Origin: Paenibacillus luteus
GTDB lineage: Bacteria > Bacillota > Bacilli > Paenibacillales > Paenibacillaceae
DNA: 64,000 bases
Assembly (NCBI RefSeq): GCF_006542765.1
Contig: NZ_SKCD01000006.1
Location: forward strand, 118,896 to 182,895
Reading direction: 5' to 3'
This document shows, one piece after another, positions 26,023-34,634 of this stretch (position 1 is the first letter of the stretch; every line of letters starts with the position of its first letter). The notes beneath the pieces were generated by a model. That model worked only from the letters and a program-made list of their open reading frames with translations. It ran no database searches and was not told where the DNA came from. The translations under genes were made by a program, and so were the position numbers.

Positions 26023-27546
26023 TTATTTACTTTGCAGCACCAGCTCAACCAACGTCCTGACCATGACGCCGGTAGCGCCTTTCGGCTCCCAGCCTCTGCT
26101 CGTATCAAGCCAAGCTGTACCGCCAATATCCAAATGCACCCACGGCAAACCTTCTGCAAAGTGGCCGATAAACAATCCGCCTGTAATCGTTCCTCCATAC
26201 CTGCCGCCGCTATTTTTTAAATCCGCTGCATCACTCCTGATCTGCTTCTTATATTCCGGATAGGCAGGCAATTGCCAAATTCTTTCTCCCGAGCGCTCGG
26301 ACGCTGCTTGCACCTGTTTGAACAGCTCATCATTGTTCGTTACGGCACCAGTAGCCTCAAGTCCAAGCGCAACAGAAACCGCTCCAGTCAATGTCGCTAC
26401 ATCCACTAGTCGAGTAGCACCTCTGGTAATCGCAGTCGTCAAACCATCCGCGAGCACCAAACGACCCTCAGCATCCGTATTCACGATCTCTACCGTATGG
26501 CCGCTCATCATCCGCAGGACATCGCCAGGCTTAATCGCGCGGTCGGAAGGCATATTCTCGGCAGTTGGAATGACCGCAATCACATTAATTGCCGGCTTCA
26601 GCTCTCCGATAATACGCATCGCACCAAGCACTGCGGCGGCTCCGCCCATATCCGAGATCATTTCCTGCATACCCTCTGCCCGCTTCAACGATATACCGCC
26701 TGTATCAAACGTAATGCCTTTTCCGACGAGACCCCAAGCTTCTTCCGTGCTGGAATCTCCTTTATAATGAATCACAATCATGCGTGGAGGATTGATGCTG
26801 CCTTGGCCTACGCCAAGCAATCCGCCCATCCGCTGTTCAGCCGCGCTCCATTCATCGATCACTTCAATCTCCAGATCCAACTCCCTTGCCAGCTCTTCCG
26901 CATGATAGGCCAGTCGTTCAGGCGTAAGATCATTGCCAGGCAAATTCGTCAGATCACGGGCCAAGTTTACCCCTTCGACATACAGCTTGCCTTTAGCTAT
27001 CCCTTGCTCCCACAATGGAGCATCTTGTCCTGCTATCGCCGTGCCCTGTGGTACAAAAGCAACATCCTTTAATCCGAAACGTTCATTTTGCTCGCGTTTA
27101 AGCGGTTGGCGCACATGCAAGGCAAGCAGCAATCCTTCTGTAAGCGCCTGAGCCGCACGTTCAGCACCAATATCGTTCCCTACACTATTCGTCAAAGCTT
27201 CTGATAGCAGAATTTGAACATGCTCAGCCTTAAATTTCTTCAAAGCCTTTGCTACTGCTGCAGCGGCGAGACGCAGCCCTCTTGCTCCCCCGTCCTGATC
27301 AACACCGGCGAAAACAATATGTGCCGCCGGATATAGCCCTAAAGTAGTTACGGTTTCCGTTTGCTCCGGATCTGCTTTAAACAATCCTTTTGCATATAAC
27401 CCTCTAAGCGCTTCATCGATTTGCGGCTGGATAATGGGTCCCGCATTTTCCCCGTGAATCAATTCTTTCTTGCTAACGAATCTCACTACAGCATCTGGAG
27501 CTGCGTGTTCTGAACCTCGTACTCCATAAGTCAATTGAACGCTCAT
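26023..27546 (-). CDS. pepA: Leucyl aminopeptidase, M17 family
   Basis: A 507-residue protein with the M17 layout: an N-terminal macro-like domain (about 1-160) and a C-terminal dinuclear-metal catalytic domain. The metal-binding and catalytic motifs are seen as VGKGITFDTGGISLKRAEGMQEMISDMGGAAAVLG and the family signature NTDAEGRLVLAD; GHFAEGLPWVHLDIGG is also diagnostic. It releases N-terminal amino acids from peptides in the cytoplasm. GCGAGG precedes the ATG. It is monocistronic, ending before the hairpin at 25892. Confidence 0.96.
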   Translation of the reverse strand: MSVQLTYGVRGSEHAAPDAVVRFVSKKELIHGENAGPIIQPQIDEALRGLYAKGLFKADPEQTETVTTLGLYPAAHIVFAGVDQDGGARGLRLAAAAVAKALKKFKAEHVQILLSEALTNSVGNDIGAERAAQALTEGLLLALHVRQPLKREQNERFGLKDVAFVPQGTAIAGQDAPLWEQGIAKGKLYVEGVNLARDLTNLPGNDLTPERLAYHAEELARELDLEIEVIDEWSAAEQRMGGLLGVGQGSINPPRMIVIHYKGDSSTEEAWGLVGKGITFDTGGISLKRAEGMQEMISDMGGAAAVLGAMRIIGELKPAINVIAVIPTAENMPSDRAIKPGDVLRMMSGHTVEIVNTDAEGRLVLADGLTTAITRGATRLVDVATLTGAVSVALGLEATGAVTNNDELFKQVQAASERSGERIWQLPAYPEYKKQIRSDAADLKNSGGRYGGTITGGLFIGHFAEGLPWVHLDIGGTAWLDTSRGWEPKGATGVMVRTLVELVLQSK

Positions 27547-27805
27547 TAGTGTAGCCTCGCTTTCCGATTTGAAAATTTAGAATAGATAACGTTTATCAAC
27601 TTAACGAAATTCTTATCTTTCTCCGTGAAACATGCCGATCCCAACAAAGAGCAGCAGCAACCGTTTAAGCTTGATAAACTAGAATATGTAACCAACCTAA
27701 TGACTTATAATTAACATATTTTCAAACCCATTATACCGAACGTCCTTTGACATTTCCATGTTTATATTCGCTATGTGAGGATGTCAATCTGCGAGTTTAG
27801 CATAA

Positions 27806-27838
27806 CAAAAAGCCCTCTCCACATAGGGGAGAAGAGCT
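27806..27838 (-). terminator. Terminator after the RsbU_N-PAS kinase gene
   Basis: AGCCCTCTCC pairs with GGAGAAGAGCT with a one-base bulge; TTTTTG follows on the minus strand. The rest of the 27547-27892 gap is AT-rich, with no other feature seen. Confidence 0.65.
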
Positions 27839-27892
27839 CCGGTTTCATCTCTCTGACTGCTAATATACCCTGTATATGCCGCTCTCTGCCCA

Positions 27893-29269
27893 TTATTCCG
27901 CCAATGGCAAAGTAATAATAAACTCCGTTCCTACCCCCGCTTCGCTTTCAACCCGGATCGTACCGCTGTGGTTGCGAACAATACGGTAGCTCACCGATAA
28001 TCCAAGACCGGTACCCGCTTGCTTCGTTGTGAAAAATGGATCAAACAGTCTGCTCATCGTGGCCTTGTCCATTCCCTTTCCGTTATCCTTAAGAAGGATT
28101 TCGGCGGTTTTTCCTGTGCTTCGAGTAATGATTTCGATCAAGCCTCTTCGCTCGCTCTGTACTTCTTCAATGGCATCAAGAGAGTTTTTGACAATGTTCA
28201 AGATGACCTGCTTAACCTGTTTAACGTCTATGGATACCAAGGGACCTGGGTAATAGCATTCCGACTTGATTTCGCAATTTCGCATCAATGCTTCACTCTC
28301 GGTTAACAGCACGACCTCCTTGATCAAATGATCAATGGGAACCAATTGCTTCATTGGCGCCGACGGCTTGGAAGAATTCAAAAATTCATAAATGATGTCG
28401 TTGGCCCGGTCGATTTCCGTTAAAATAATTCTTGCGTATTCTTCCTTGCCTACTTCCAGCAAATAAGGCCGAAGGAGCTGAATAAAGCCGCGGATGCTTG
28501 TTAATGGATTCCGAATCTCATGTGCTATTGCAGCCGCGATCTTACCAAGCATGGCAAGCTTGTCATTTTGCAGAGCCGTCTGCTCAATCTGTTTGTACTC
28601 CGAAACATCCTTGACGCTAATGAGAAAATCACCATCTAATTGGTCGCCATAGGTGACCGTCACTAGCAAATGCTTGCCATCCTTATGCTGAAATTCATAA
28701 TAACGTCCACGCAGCAGAAACATTTCTTTATAAAGCCTAAGAACCGTTCGTTTTGTTGTGCTCGTAAGTTGGCGATGCCTTAATATTTCCTTGATCGTAC
28801 AGCCGATTAACGTCTTCCTCGGAATATCCAGCAGCTTGGCCATCTGCACATTGATGAATGACAAAATGCCATCATTGTCGAACAAAGCAATGCCACTATC
28901 CATGTGCTGAAGTACGTTTTCATATTTGTTCTTAACCATTTCAAACGAACGGTTGGAACGAAACAACATTTCCCGCATTTCGGTAAATTTCTGTTCAGTC
29001 GTCTGTTCTGGCCTCAAACGAAAACGGCATGAGACCATGATTTCCATCAAAAAAACGAAAGAGCGATTGTACAGCCTAACAGCTTCATCAGAATCTACAT
29101 TGGCAGCCAAAGCTTGAATACATTCCTCATGTACAGCAATAATTTCTTCAGGGTTTATTCCGTAAAGCTCCTTGCCAAGCTCATTGGCGTGGAATAGCGA
29201 CACTTCCTTACCACTTCGTATATACTCGGCAAGCGCCGGGAAATAGCGCTTTCGAATGGCCTGCATCAT
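27893..29269 (-). CDS. Histidine kinase with RsbU_N-like and PAS domains
   Basis: 458 residues from the ATG at 29269, which follows GGGGAGGAG (29266 is equally possible; the upstream frame to 29323 has no ribosome binding site). Residues 1-80 (INPEEIIAVHEECIQAL, FVFLMEIM) resemble the N-terminal domain of RsbU, which in Bacillus docks the stress activator RsbT. A PAS domain follows (about 110-225), then HisKA with AAIAHEIRNPLTSIRGF (His250) and a HATPase with DNGKGMD and GTGLGLS. No membrane segment and no regulator nearby: an orphan kinase, probably of the sporulation-phosphorelay type. The RsbU_N assignment is by eye and only fairly secure. Confidence 0.9.
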   Translation of the reverse strand: MMQAIRKRYFPALAEYIRSGKEVSLFHANELGKELYGINPEEIIAVHEECIQALAANVDSDEAVRLYNRSFVFLMEIMVSCRFRLRPEQTTEQKFTEMREMLFRSNRSFEMVKNKYENVLQHMDSGIALFDNDGILSFINVQMAKLLDIPRKTLIGCTIKEILRHRQLTSTTKRTVLRLYKEMFLLRGRYYEFQHKDGKHLLVTVTYGDQLDGDFLISVKDVSEYKQIEQTALQNDKLAMLGKIAAAIAHEIRNPLTSIRGFIQLLRPYLLEVGKEEYARIILTEIDRANDIIYEFLNSSKPSAPMKQLVPIDHLIKEVVLLTESEALMRNCEIKSECYYPGPLVSIDVKQVKQVILNIVKNSLDAIEEVQSERRGLIEIITRSTGKTAEILLKDNGKGMDKATMSRLFDPFFTTKQAGTGLGLSVSYRIVRNHSGTIRVESEAGVGTEFIITLPLAE

Positions 29270-29465
29270 GTACTCCTCCCCGGCAACGTCGATAAGATAA
29301 CGGTTACAGTTACTACTAATCATAGGGCGAGCTTACAATAGCTGTCAATCGGAAATCCTGTCGAATTTTGTTACGGAGATAGGCTTTTAGTCACCCATTC
29401 CACATAATAGGACTTTAGCCTACACATCCAAACTCCTTCATTTAGAAGCTTTGTACTGCACAAAT

Positions 29466-30830
29466 TCATGCACGTGATCGGTCATCCCGACCACGGTGCT
29501 TCTCTTTATCCTGCTTTGTTTCCTTTCTTTTGTCCTCCCACTTTTCGTTGTTCCGATCTCCTTTTTTCCAACCGTTTCGGTCGTATTGACGATCATTGTT
29601 ATCATCATTTCCCCAATTGCTATTTTCATTATCGCTATGATCCTTGCTATTGGAATCTTTCCAATTCCCCCACTTATCCTTGTCTTTATCCTTGTCTTTA
29701 TCCTTGTCTTTATCCTTGTTGTTATTCTTATCATCCTTCTTATCGTCTTTCTTGTTGTCATTCTTTTCTGTATTCGGTTTATGAGGCGTACTTGGCTTGT
29801 TAGATTTGTCGGGCTTCGTCGGCTGATTGCCGCCCCATGTCCCGTTTTTATTAGGCTTCGCGGTAGCTCCGCCTTTATTTATTTCACTAGCCGTGGGCTT
29901 CTGCGGCTTTGCCGCTTTCGGAGGCTTGCTCGCATTTGGCGTCGCGCTTGGCTTCGCTGCAGCAGGCTTAACGGTGCTTTGGGCTTGTTTTACTTTTTCC
30001 TCTTTCTCACGCTCAACTAGCTGCTTCAGCTTTTCCTTGCTCTTGTCAGCTGCTTTGTCCACAATAGTCTTGACGCCGCCAATCGGCTCGGTAACCTTAT
30101 CGATCGATTGCTGCTTCAACTGCTCCAATTCAAGCTCGTAGCCCTCATCCTTCGCCATTAAATAAACAGCCATTTTTCCTGAAGATATTCCGTTTGCAGC
30201 CGCTTCGTCCCGAAGCTCGCTTGGTATCGACAAAGTCGTAACATTTGCGCTGACTGCCTCCGCTGCGAGCTGAGCCAACAAACTTCGCAGCGTCTGATCG
30301 ACTTTTCCCGTCAAAATATTCTCAAAATCGAGCTGAAGTGCGGAATTCCCTTCCACGAGCATACTTGTTATGAAAATATCCTTGTCCGGCGTGTCGAGAT
30401 AATGTGAGCCTTTAGCCCTTTGCAATATGGAAGCGGCTACCTCCTCCGCATTCACGCCTTTGTACTCCAAGCCTTGGATGATCAGCTCTCCGTCTTCGTT
30501 AAGCGCGTGAAGCTCACGCACCTTTCCTTGGCTGTCTACTCCAAGCTCTACACTTGGATTAATATCCATGCTCATGTAAGCAACGACAGGATGCATATCC
30601 TTTTGCATATAAAACCAAAACGGCAGGAGCATCAGCAAAACAACAGCTGCAGCTGCGCCGCTATACCAATAAACAGGTTTAAACTTTCGCAGCTTTCGGT
30701 ACTCCTCCTCAAACGTAATTTCTTCACCGACTTGCGGCGTACCTTGAATAGGGGCTTGCAAAAATTGACCGTCAGCCGTCATTACTACTGCATGCTGCTT
30801 ATGAATGCTCATAACAACTCCACGTTTCAT
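29466..30830 (-). CDS. rsgI: RsgI-type anti-sigma-I factor
   Basis: A 454-residue membrane protein. Residues 1-50 form the cytoplasmic RsgI_N domain that holds SigI (MKRGVVMSIHKQHAVVMTADG). One membrane segment follows at about 54-75, then a conserved extracellular domain (YMSMDINPSVELGVDSQGKV, about 85-230), and then a long Lys/Pro/Asp/Asn-rich tail from about 265, without a recognisable carbohydrate-binding module. The ATG overlaps the sigI stop (ATGA) and has GGAGG before it, so the two are coupled. In related systems RsgI senses an outside signal, is cleaved and frees SigI. The tail contains a DKDK run from a tandem DNA repeat. Confidence 0.92.
   Translation of the reverse strand: MKRGVVMSIHKQHAVVMTADGQFLQAPIQGTPQVGEEITFEEEYRKLRKFKPVYWYSGAAAAVVLLMLLPFWFYMQKDMHPVVAYMSMDINPSVELGVDSQGKVRELHALNEDGELIIQGLEYKGVNAEEVAASILQRAKGSHYLDTPDKDIFITSMLVEGNSALQLDFENILTGKVDQTLRSLLAQLAAEAVSANVTTLSIPSELRDEAAANGISSGKMAVYLMAKDEGYELELEQLKQQSIDKVTEPIGGVKTIVDKAADKSKEKLKQLVEREKEEKVKQAQSTVKPAAAKPSATPNASKPPKAAKPQKPTASEINKGGATAKPNKNGTWGGNQPTKPDKSNKPSTPHKPNTEKNDNKKDDKKDDKNNNKDKDKDKDKDKDKDKWGNWKDSNSKDHSDNENSNWGNDDNNDRQYDRNGWKKGDRNNEKWEDKRKETKQDKEKHRGRDDRSRA
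29675..29722. repeat. 12-bp tandem repeat in the rsgI tail
   Basis: TATCCTTGTCTT is repeated about four times (the last copy diverges), encoding alternating Asp-Lys on the minus strand. The unit is a multiple of three, so copy-number changes would lengthen or shorten the extracellular tail without breaking the frame. Confidence 0.85.
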
Positions 30831-31651
30831 TTACTTGCCTCCTTATTCGTCTGGTTGAAATTATCATCTATGTCCAAATAATCATGCATAAATGGATATG
30901 TACCCGATATGATAATCGCGATGGCGATAATGTATTTTCGATTCCGTTCTATCGTTTTACGAGATACACCGCACATTTCCGTTAGCTCTTTCACGGCTAG
31001 CTTATTCGTTTCCCTTAATGAATCCATCAAGCCTGCTTCGCTGACAAGCGTCTGTGCGATTCCGATCAGCAGCCTTCTTGAGTCCGCATGCTTCGGAGAA
31101 TGCTCCACAAGCTCCGTAAAGGAAATGCCAACTCGAATGAGCTCCTGATTCAGCTCCCCGATCTCCAGCCGTCTCTCGTCCTCTGTTCGCTTGAGTTCAA
31201 ATGCGGATAGCGCTTGCCTAGTCTCTACGGAATTATAATGAGGCTGCTCTTCATCCTCAGAGTCGAACATGCTGTAAGGAACTACCTTCGCATGCCTTTG
31301 TTCTTTTCGGACATAGTCAATAAGCCGACGGCGAATGACAGTTTCAGAAAAACCGATAAAGGATTTTCCTGCATCGCTATCGAACTGATTGATCGCTTCA
31401 TTGAAGGCTAACAGCGCCACACTGAATTCATCATCTCGGTTCGGATCGATGTACCGTTTGCAAAATCGACTTGTTACTTTCAATATATAAGGCTTGTAAT
31501 CTGCTATGAACTGCTCGCGAAGCAGCTCGTCACCTTGACGAATGCGAGCAACAGATTGTTCGGGAACAAGCTTCCGCTCATCCTCTACAACGTCTGCGGC
31601 AACTGACTTCCGCAGAAAGCGTTTGAACAATACAAGTAACAACCGCTCCAC
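30827..31651 (-). CDS. sigI: RNA polymerase sigma factor SigI
   Basis: A 274-residue sigma-70-related factor of the SigI group. The region-2-like part is ADYKPYILKVTSRFCKRYIDPNRDDEFSVALLAFNEAINQFD; the C-terminal DNA-binding part is LAVKELTEMCGVSRKTIERNRKYIIAIAIIISG, with the SigI signature RKTIERNRKYI. The GTG at 31651 lies inside the ribosome-binding stretch GAGGTGG; a TTG at 31642 (giving MLLVLFKRF, nine bases later) is a credible real start. SigI drives heat-stress or polysaccharide-sensing genes in Firmicutes and is held by the RsgI protein encoded immediately downstream. Confidence 0.95.
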   Translation of the reverse strand: MERLLLVLFKRFLRKSVAADVVEDERKLVPEQSVARIRQGDELLREQFIADYKPYILKVTSRFCKRYIDPNRDDEFSVALLAFNEAINQFDSDAGKSFIGFSETVIRRRLIDYVRKEQRHAKVVPYSMFDSEDEEQPHYNSVETRQALSAFELKRTEDERRLEIGELNQELIRVGISFTELVEHSPKHADSRRLLIGIAQTLVSEAGLMDSLRETNKLAVKELTEMCGVSRKTIERNRKYIIAIAIIISGTYPFMHDYLDIDDNFNQTNKEASK

Positions 31652-31667
31652 CTCACTACTAGTATGA

Positions 31668-31697
31668 TTCGTTTCTGTCTGACCGGTTTCAGGGGGT
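31668..31697 (-). promoter_or_regulatory. Candidate sigma-I promoter of the sigI-rsgI operon
   Basis: On the minus strand ACCCCC (31697-31692) and CGAA (31671-31668) resemble the -35 and -10 elements described for SigI promoters, 20 bases apart and 17 bp before the GTG. This would make the operon self-activating. The spacing relative to known SigI promoters could not be checked. Confidence 0.45.
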
Positions 31698-31723
31698 ACA
31701 TTATGAGAACATTTTCATTTATT

Positions 31724-31755
31724 GAAAAAAAGAAAAGCCTCCGGAGTGGAGGCTC
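31724..31755 (-). terminator. Terminator after the 31774 gene
   Basis: GCCTCC-GGAGT-GGAGGC stem followed on the minus strand by a T-rich tract. Confidence 0.85.
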
Positions 31756-31773
31756 ACCATTCGAGTTAAAAAA

Positions 31774-32190
31774 CTAAACGGAGGTACGACGTTGACGAAG
31801 CTTGTTTCTTCTATTGTTCAGCATCGCAAGACGCTTCTTCAACACAAGCTGCCATTCCGTATCCTCAATCTGCTTCGCAAAACTAAGCAAATCAAGCGCC
31901 ATATCAATTTGACTATGGACCACATCCATCGGATCTTCATTCTCATGATTGACGCAGTTTTCAAGCAGCGCCTTGCCTTCTTGCTCAACATATTCCTGGA
32001 AATCCACTTCAGCCGCGCCATCTCCATGCGCATATTCGGCTAATATTTCATATTCATTTTCAACTAAGTAATGAATGTCAACGCGATGGCATACTGGACA
32101 AAACACAATAGGAACATTATGTATATGGGTTCGGAAATGCTTCAACGTACCTTTTGTACCGATCATACTAGCTCCACAGCAAAAACTCAT
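31774..32190 (-). CDS. Small zinc-ribbon-like protein of unknown function
   Basis: A 138-residue soluble protein. The N-terminus carries paired cysteines, MSFCCGAS and, 28 residues on, FCPVCHRVDIHY, which could form a zinc ribbon like those in YgiT-type proteins. The C-terminal half (about 60-138) is acidic then basic and predicted helical (MALDLLSFAKQIEDTEWQLVLKKRLAMLNNRRNKLRQRR). GAGGAGGGG precedes the ATG. It stands alone, between the sigI promoter region and a tandem palindromic repeat that would lie in its 5' leader. I do not recognise a named family. Confidence 0.8.
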   Translation of the reverse strand: MSFCCGASMIGTKGTLKHFRTHIHNVPIVFCPVCHRVDIHYLVENEYEILAEYAHGDGAAEVDFQEYVEQEGKALLENCVNHENEDPMDVVHSQIDMALDLLSFAKQIEDTEWQLVLKKRLAMLNNRRNKLRQRRTSV

Positions 32191-32208
32191 TGACGACCCC
32201 TCCTCAAT

Positions 32209-32263
32209 GGTTTGCGAAGCAAACCAACTTCGTAAGCATCTACTTAGGTTTGCGAAGCAAACC
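32209..32263. repeat. Tandem palindromic repeat upstream of the zinc-ribbon gene
   Basis: The perfect 17-bp palindrome GGTTTGCGAAGCAAACC occurs at 32209-32225 and again at 32247-32263, 38 bp apart. Each copy is followed by a TAAGCATC (32233-32240 and 32271-32278), so the unit is about 38 bp. The first copy ends 18 bp before the start codon. It may be a REP-like extragenic element or a pair of RNA hairpins in the leader. Confidence 0.85.
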
Positions 32264-32278
32264 TATTCTTTAAGCATC

Positions 32279-32535
32279 ATTTAAGTTTTAACCATTATAC
32301 CTATTTCGTAATCAGCAATAGATAGAGTTAGTCCAAATCTAGCATTTCTTCATCATTGGTGTTAAGTATATTCTATTCGCCCTGCATGGCCGAAATTCCT
32401 GCTTTCGTATCCCATTGTCCATGGTTAAATAATCGAGCTCCCCTTTCATTACGAGTGATAAACAAGTTTAACAGCCTATGTACAACCCCATTCTGCGCTT
32501 TACTTAGTCATTTGAAATAGGTTTGCATAAAAAAA
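32279..32535. other. Intergenic stretch without recognised features
   Basis: AT-rich sequence between the palindromic repeat and the peroxiredoxin terminator. It should contain the promoter of the zinc-ribbon gene, but no consensus pair was convincing and no gene was seen. Confidence 0.5.
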
Positions 32536-32566
32536 GAAACCCGCACCATAAAATGGCGCGGGTTTC
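32536..32566 (-). terminator. Terminator after the peroxiredoxin gene
   Basis: GAAACCCGC pairs with GCGGGTTTC, extended by ACC and GGC inside; a T-rich run follows on the minus strand. Confidence 0.9.
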
Positions 32567-32578
32567 GGCAGGAAATAC

Positions 32579-33127
32579 TTATTTCGCTACCAATGTTTGT
32601 TGACCTGGTTTCCAGTTGATTGGGCAAAGTCCGCCGGATTGCAAAGCTTGCAATACGCGAAGCGTCTCGTCAACGCTGCGGCCTACATTGTTGTGGTTAA
32701 CCACTTGGTATTGTACTTCGCCTTCTGGGTTGATGATGAACAGGCCGCGAAGCGCGATACCTTCTTCTTCGATCAACACACCGTAGTCACGAGCAACGCT
32801 TTTCGTGATATCGGCAGCAAGCGGGAATTCAAGTTGGCCAAGGCCATTATCGTTAACCGGCGTGTTGATCCATGCACGGTGGCTATGTTTGCTGTCTACG
32901 CTGACACCAAGAATTTCAGTGTCCAATTTTTTGAATTCAGCAGCTGCAAGGCTCAAAGCTGTGATTTCTGTAGGGCATACAAAAGTGAAATCTAGTGGAT
33001 AGAAGAACAATACCAGCCATTTGCCTTTGTAATCTGCAAGTGATGCTGTACCGAAATCCTTACCGTCTCCTGTTGCTGTTTCCATTGAAAAATCTGGGGC
33101 CTGACGGCCTACCAAACGCTCTGCCAT
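32579..33127 (-). CDS. ykuU: 2-Cys peroxiredoxin (YkuU-like)
   Basis: A 182-residue thiol peroxidase. The peroxidatic cysteine is in FYPLDFTFVCPTEI and the resolving cysteine in GGLCPINWKPG, as in typical 2-Cys Prx1/AhpC-class enzymes; RGLFIINPEGEVQYQ and GRSVDETLRVLQA are family blocks. Closest by recall to Bacillus YkuU. It reduces hydrogen peroxide and organic peroxides in the cytoplasm. The start at 33127 (MAERLVGRQAPDF) follows AAGGAGG; the longer frame is not supported. A sigma-A promoter and a perfect PerR-type box lie upstream. Confidence 0.93.
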   Translation of the reverse strand: MAERLVGRQAPDFSMETATGDGKDFGTASLADYKGKWLVLFFYPLDFTFVCPTEITALSLAAAEFKKLDTEILGVSVDSKHSHRAWINTPVNDNGLGQLEFPLAADITKSVARDYGVLIEEEGIALRGLFIINPEGEVQYQVVNHNNVGRSVDETLRVLQALQSGGLCPINWKPGQQTLVAK

Positions 33128-33200
33128 AATAGAAAACCTCCTTGACCTATCCATAAATTTTTATTGTTTATGCTACTTCATCTGTGTGACTACCTAGTAA

Positions 33201-33229
33201 ATCTTATCACTAGTCTAGAATGAAGTCAA
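33201..33229 (-). promoter_or_regulatory. Sigma-A promoter of the peroxiredoxin gene
   Basis: Minus-strand TTGACT (33229-33224), 17 bases, TAAGAT (33206-33201), about 75 bp before the start codon. Confidence 0.75.
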
Positions 33230-33248
33230 TATTATAATCAATATTTAT

Positions 33249-33263
33249 TTATAATAATTATAA
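33249..33263 (-). promoter_or_regulatory. PerR box upstream of the peroxiredoxin gene
   Basis: TTATAATAATTATAA is a perfect match to the PerR consensus TTATAATNATTATAA and a perfect 7-1-7 palindrome. It lies 20 bp upstream of the -35 and 8 bp to the left of the leuB stop, so its only likely target is the peroxiredoxin gene. Confidence 0.75.
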
Positions 33264-33270
33264 ACTGGAA

Positions 33271-34350
33271 TTACTTTTTAAGTGCTGCTACGATCAAATC
33301 GCCCATTTCTGTTGTACCGATCGCTTGGCTCTTATCCACTGCGATATCGCCAGTACGGTGACCTGCATCCAGCACTTCTTTTACAGCCGCTTCAATAGCC
33401 GCTGCAGCTTCGTGATAACCAAATGTCAGACGGAACATCAAGGCTACCGATAGAATCGTTGCGATCGGGTTCGAGATGCCTTGGCCAGCAATGTCAGGCG
33501 CAGAGCCGTGTACCGGCTCGTACAAACCGAAGCTTCCTTCGCCAAGCGAAGCGGAAGACAACATGCCAATGGAACCTGTAAGCATAGCAGCCTCGTCGCT
33601 AAGGATATCGCCGAACATATTTTCAGTTACGATAACGTCAAAGCTCGAAGGACGGCGAAGCAGCTGCATCGCGCAGTTATCAACCAATACGTGCTCAAGC
33701 TCAACCTCTGGATATTCAGGAGCGATCCGGTTTACCACTTCACGCCATAGACGGGAGGTTTCAAGCACATTCGCTTTATCAACGGAAGCAAGACGCTTGC
33801 CGCGAGTCATTGCGATATCAAATGCCTGACGAACGATACGCTCGATTTCTTGTACATTATATACACAAGTATCTACCGCTTCTTCGCCGCCAGCACCTTC
33901 ACGACGGAACTTCTCACCGAAATAAATACCGCCAGTAAGTTCGCGGACAACGATTAGGTCCGTACCTTCAAGCACTTCTGGCTTCAGTGTCGATGCTTCT
34001 TTCAAGCAGTCAAATACCGTTGCAGGACGGATGTTCGAGAACAAACCAAGTGCTTTTCGAATGCCAAGCAAGCCTGTTTCAGGGCGAAGCTCTTTCGAGT
34101 TGTTGTCCCATTTCGGGCCACCAACGGCACCAAGCAATACAGCGTCTGCACCTTTGCAAAGGTCAAGCGTCTCTTGCGGCAATGGCGTACCTTTCTCGTC
34201 GATAGCAATACCGCCGAACAAGCCATGCTCCGTTTCGAATTTGTAGCCATAAAGCTCTTCGGTTTTTTTAAGTACTTTAAGCGCTTCGCCAACAACCTCA
34301 GGTCCGATACCGTCGCCGGCAATAACTGCAATTTTTTTTACGTCTGACAT
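33271..34350 (-). CDS. leuB: 3-isopropylmalate dehydrogenase
   Basis: A 359-residue enzyme with [21 protein letters not shown] at the N-terminus, the substrate-binding [10 protein letters not shown] and the metal-binding signature [32 protein letters not shown]. It oxidises and decarboxylates 3-isopropylmalate to 2-oxoisocaproate in leucine synthesis, using NAD. GAGGAG lies before the ATG. It follows leuA but is separated by a terminator and 284 bp, so it probably has its own promoter; leuC and leuD are not in the window. Confidence 0.97.
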   Translation of the reverse strand: MSDVKKIAVIAGDGIGPEVVGEALKVLKKTEELYGYKFETEHGLFGGIAIDEKGTPLPQETLDLCKGADAVLLGAVGGPKWDNNSKELRPETGLLGIRKALGLFSNIRPATVFDCLKEASTLKPEVLEGTDLIVVRELTGGIYFGEKFRREGAGGEEAVDTCVYNVQEIERIVRQAFDIAMTRGKRLASVDKANVLETSRLWREVVNRIAPEYPEVELEHVLVDNCAMQLLRRPSSFDVIVTENMFGDILSDEAAMLTGSIGMLSSASLGEGSFGLYEPVHGSAPDIAGQGISNPIATILSVALMFRLTFGYHEAAAAIEAAVKEVLDAGHRTGDIAVDKSQAIGTTEMGDLIVAALKK

Positions 34351-34578
34351 AATAAATGTAACACTCCTCTTTTTCAGTTAAGCTTGTCCGTTCATTGAGC
34401 GGCTGCCCGTGAAACGAACGAGCTTATAGACTCATTCTCATTCTATTATCATTTGTACCACAAATCCGGAGTGATTACAAAGATATAAAATCTATTGGCT
34501 CTATAGCCTATGACTATAGAGTGGCCAAGCAAGCCATTGCATGCTAAGAAATGACAATAACTAGCCTTCTTCATGAAT

Positions 34579-34617
34579 AAAGACAGTCCACTGCGGAATT
34601 TCCCTTAGCGGACTGCC
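34579..34617 (-). terminator. Terminator after leuA
   Basis: GACAGTCCACT pairs with AGCGGACTGCC, with wobbles, around about 15 bases; TTTATTC follows on the minus strand. It divides leuA from leuB. The remaining gap 34351-34578 holds an imperfect leader hairpin (AAGCT/AGCTT arms, about 34380-34425) and no gene. Confidence 0.7.
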
Positions 34618-34634
34618 TTATTGACTGTTGTTAT

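Noticed and set aside
29438..29761. A Thr-Arg-Ile repeat frame inside rsgI
   Set aside because: It is the shifted reading of the 12-bp tandem repeat that encodes DKDK in the true frame; no start signal.
31839..32033. Alternative frame within the zinc-ribbon gene
   Set aside because: Shadow of the 31774-32190 gene, which has a good ribosome binding site and terminator.
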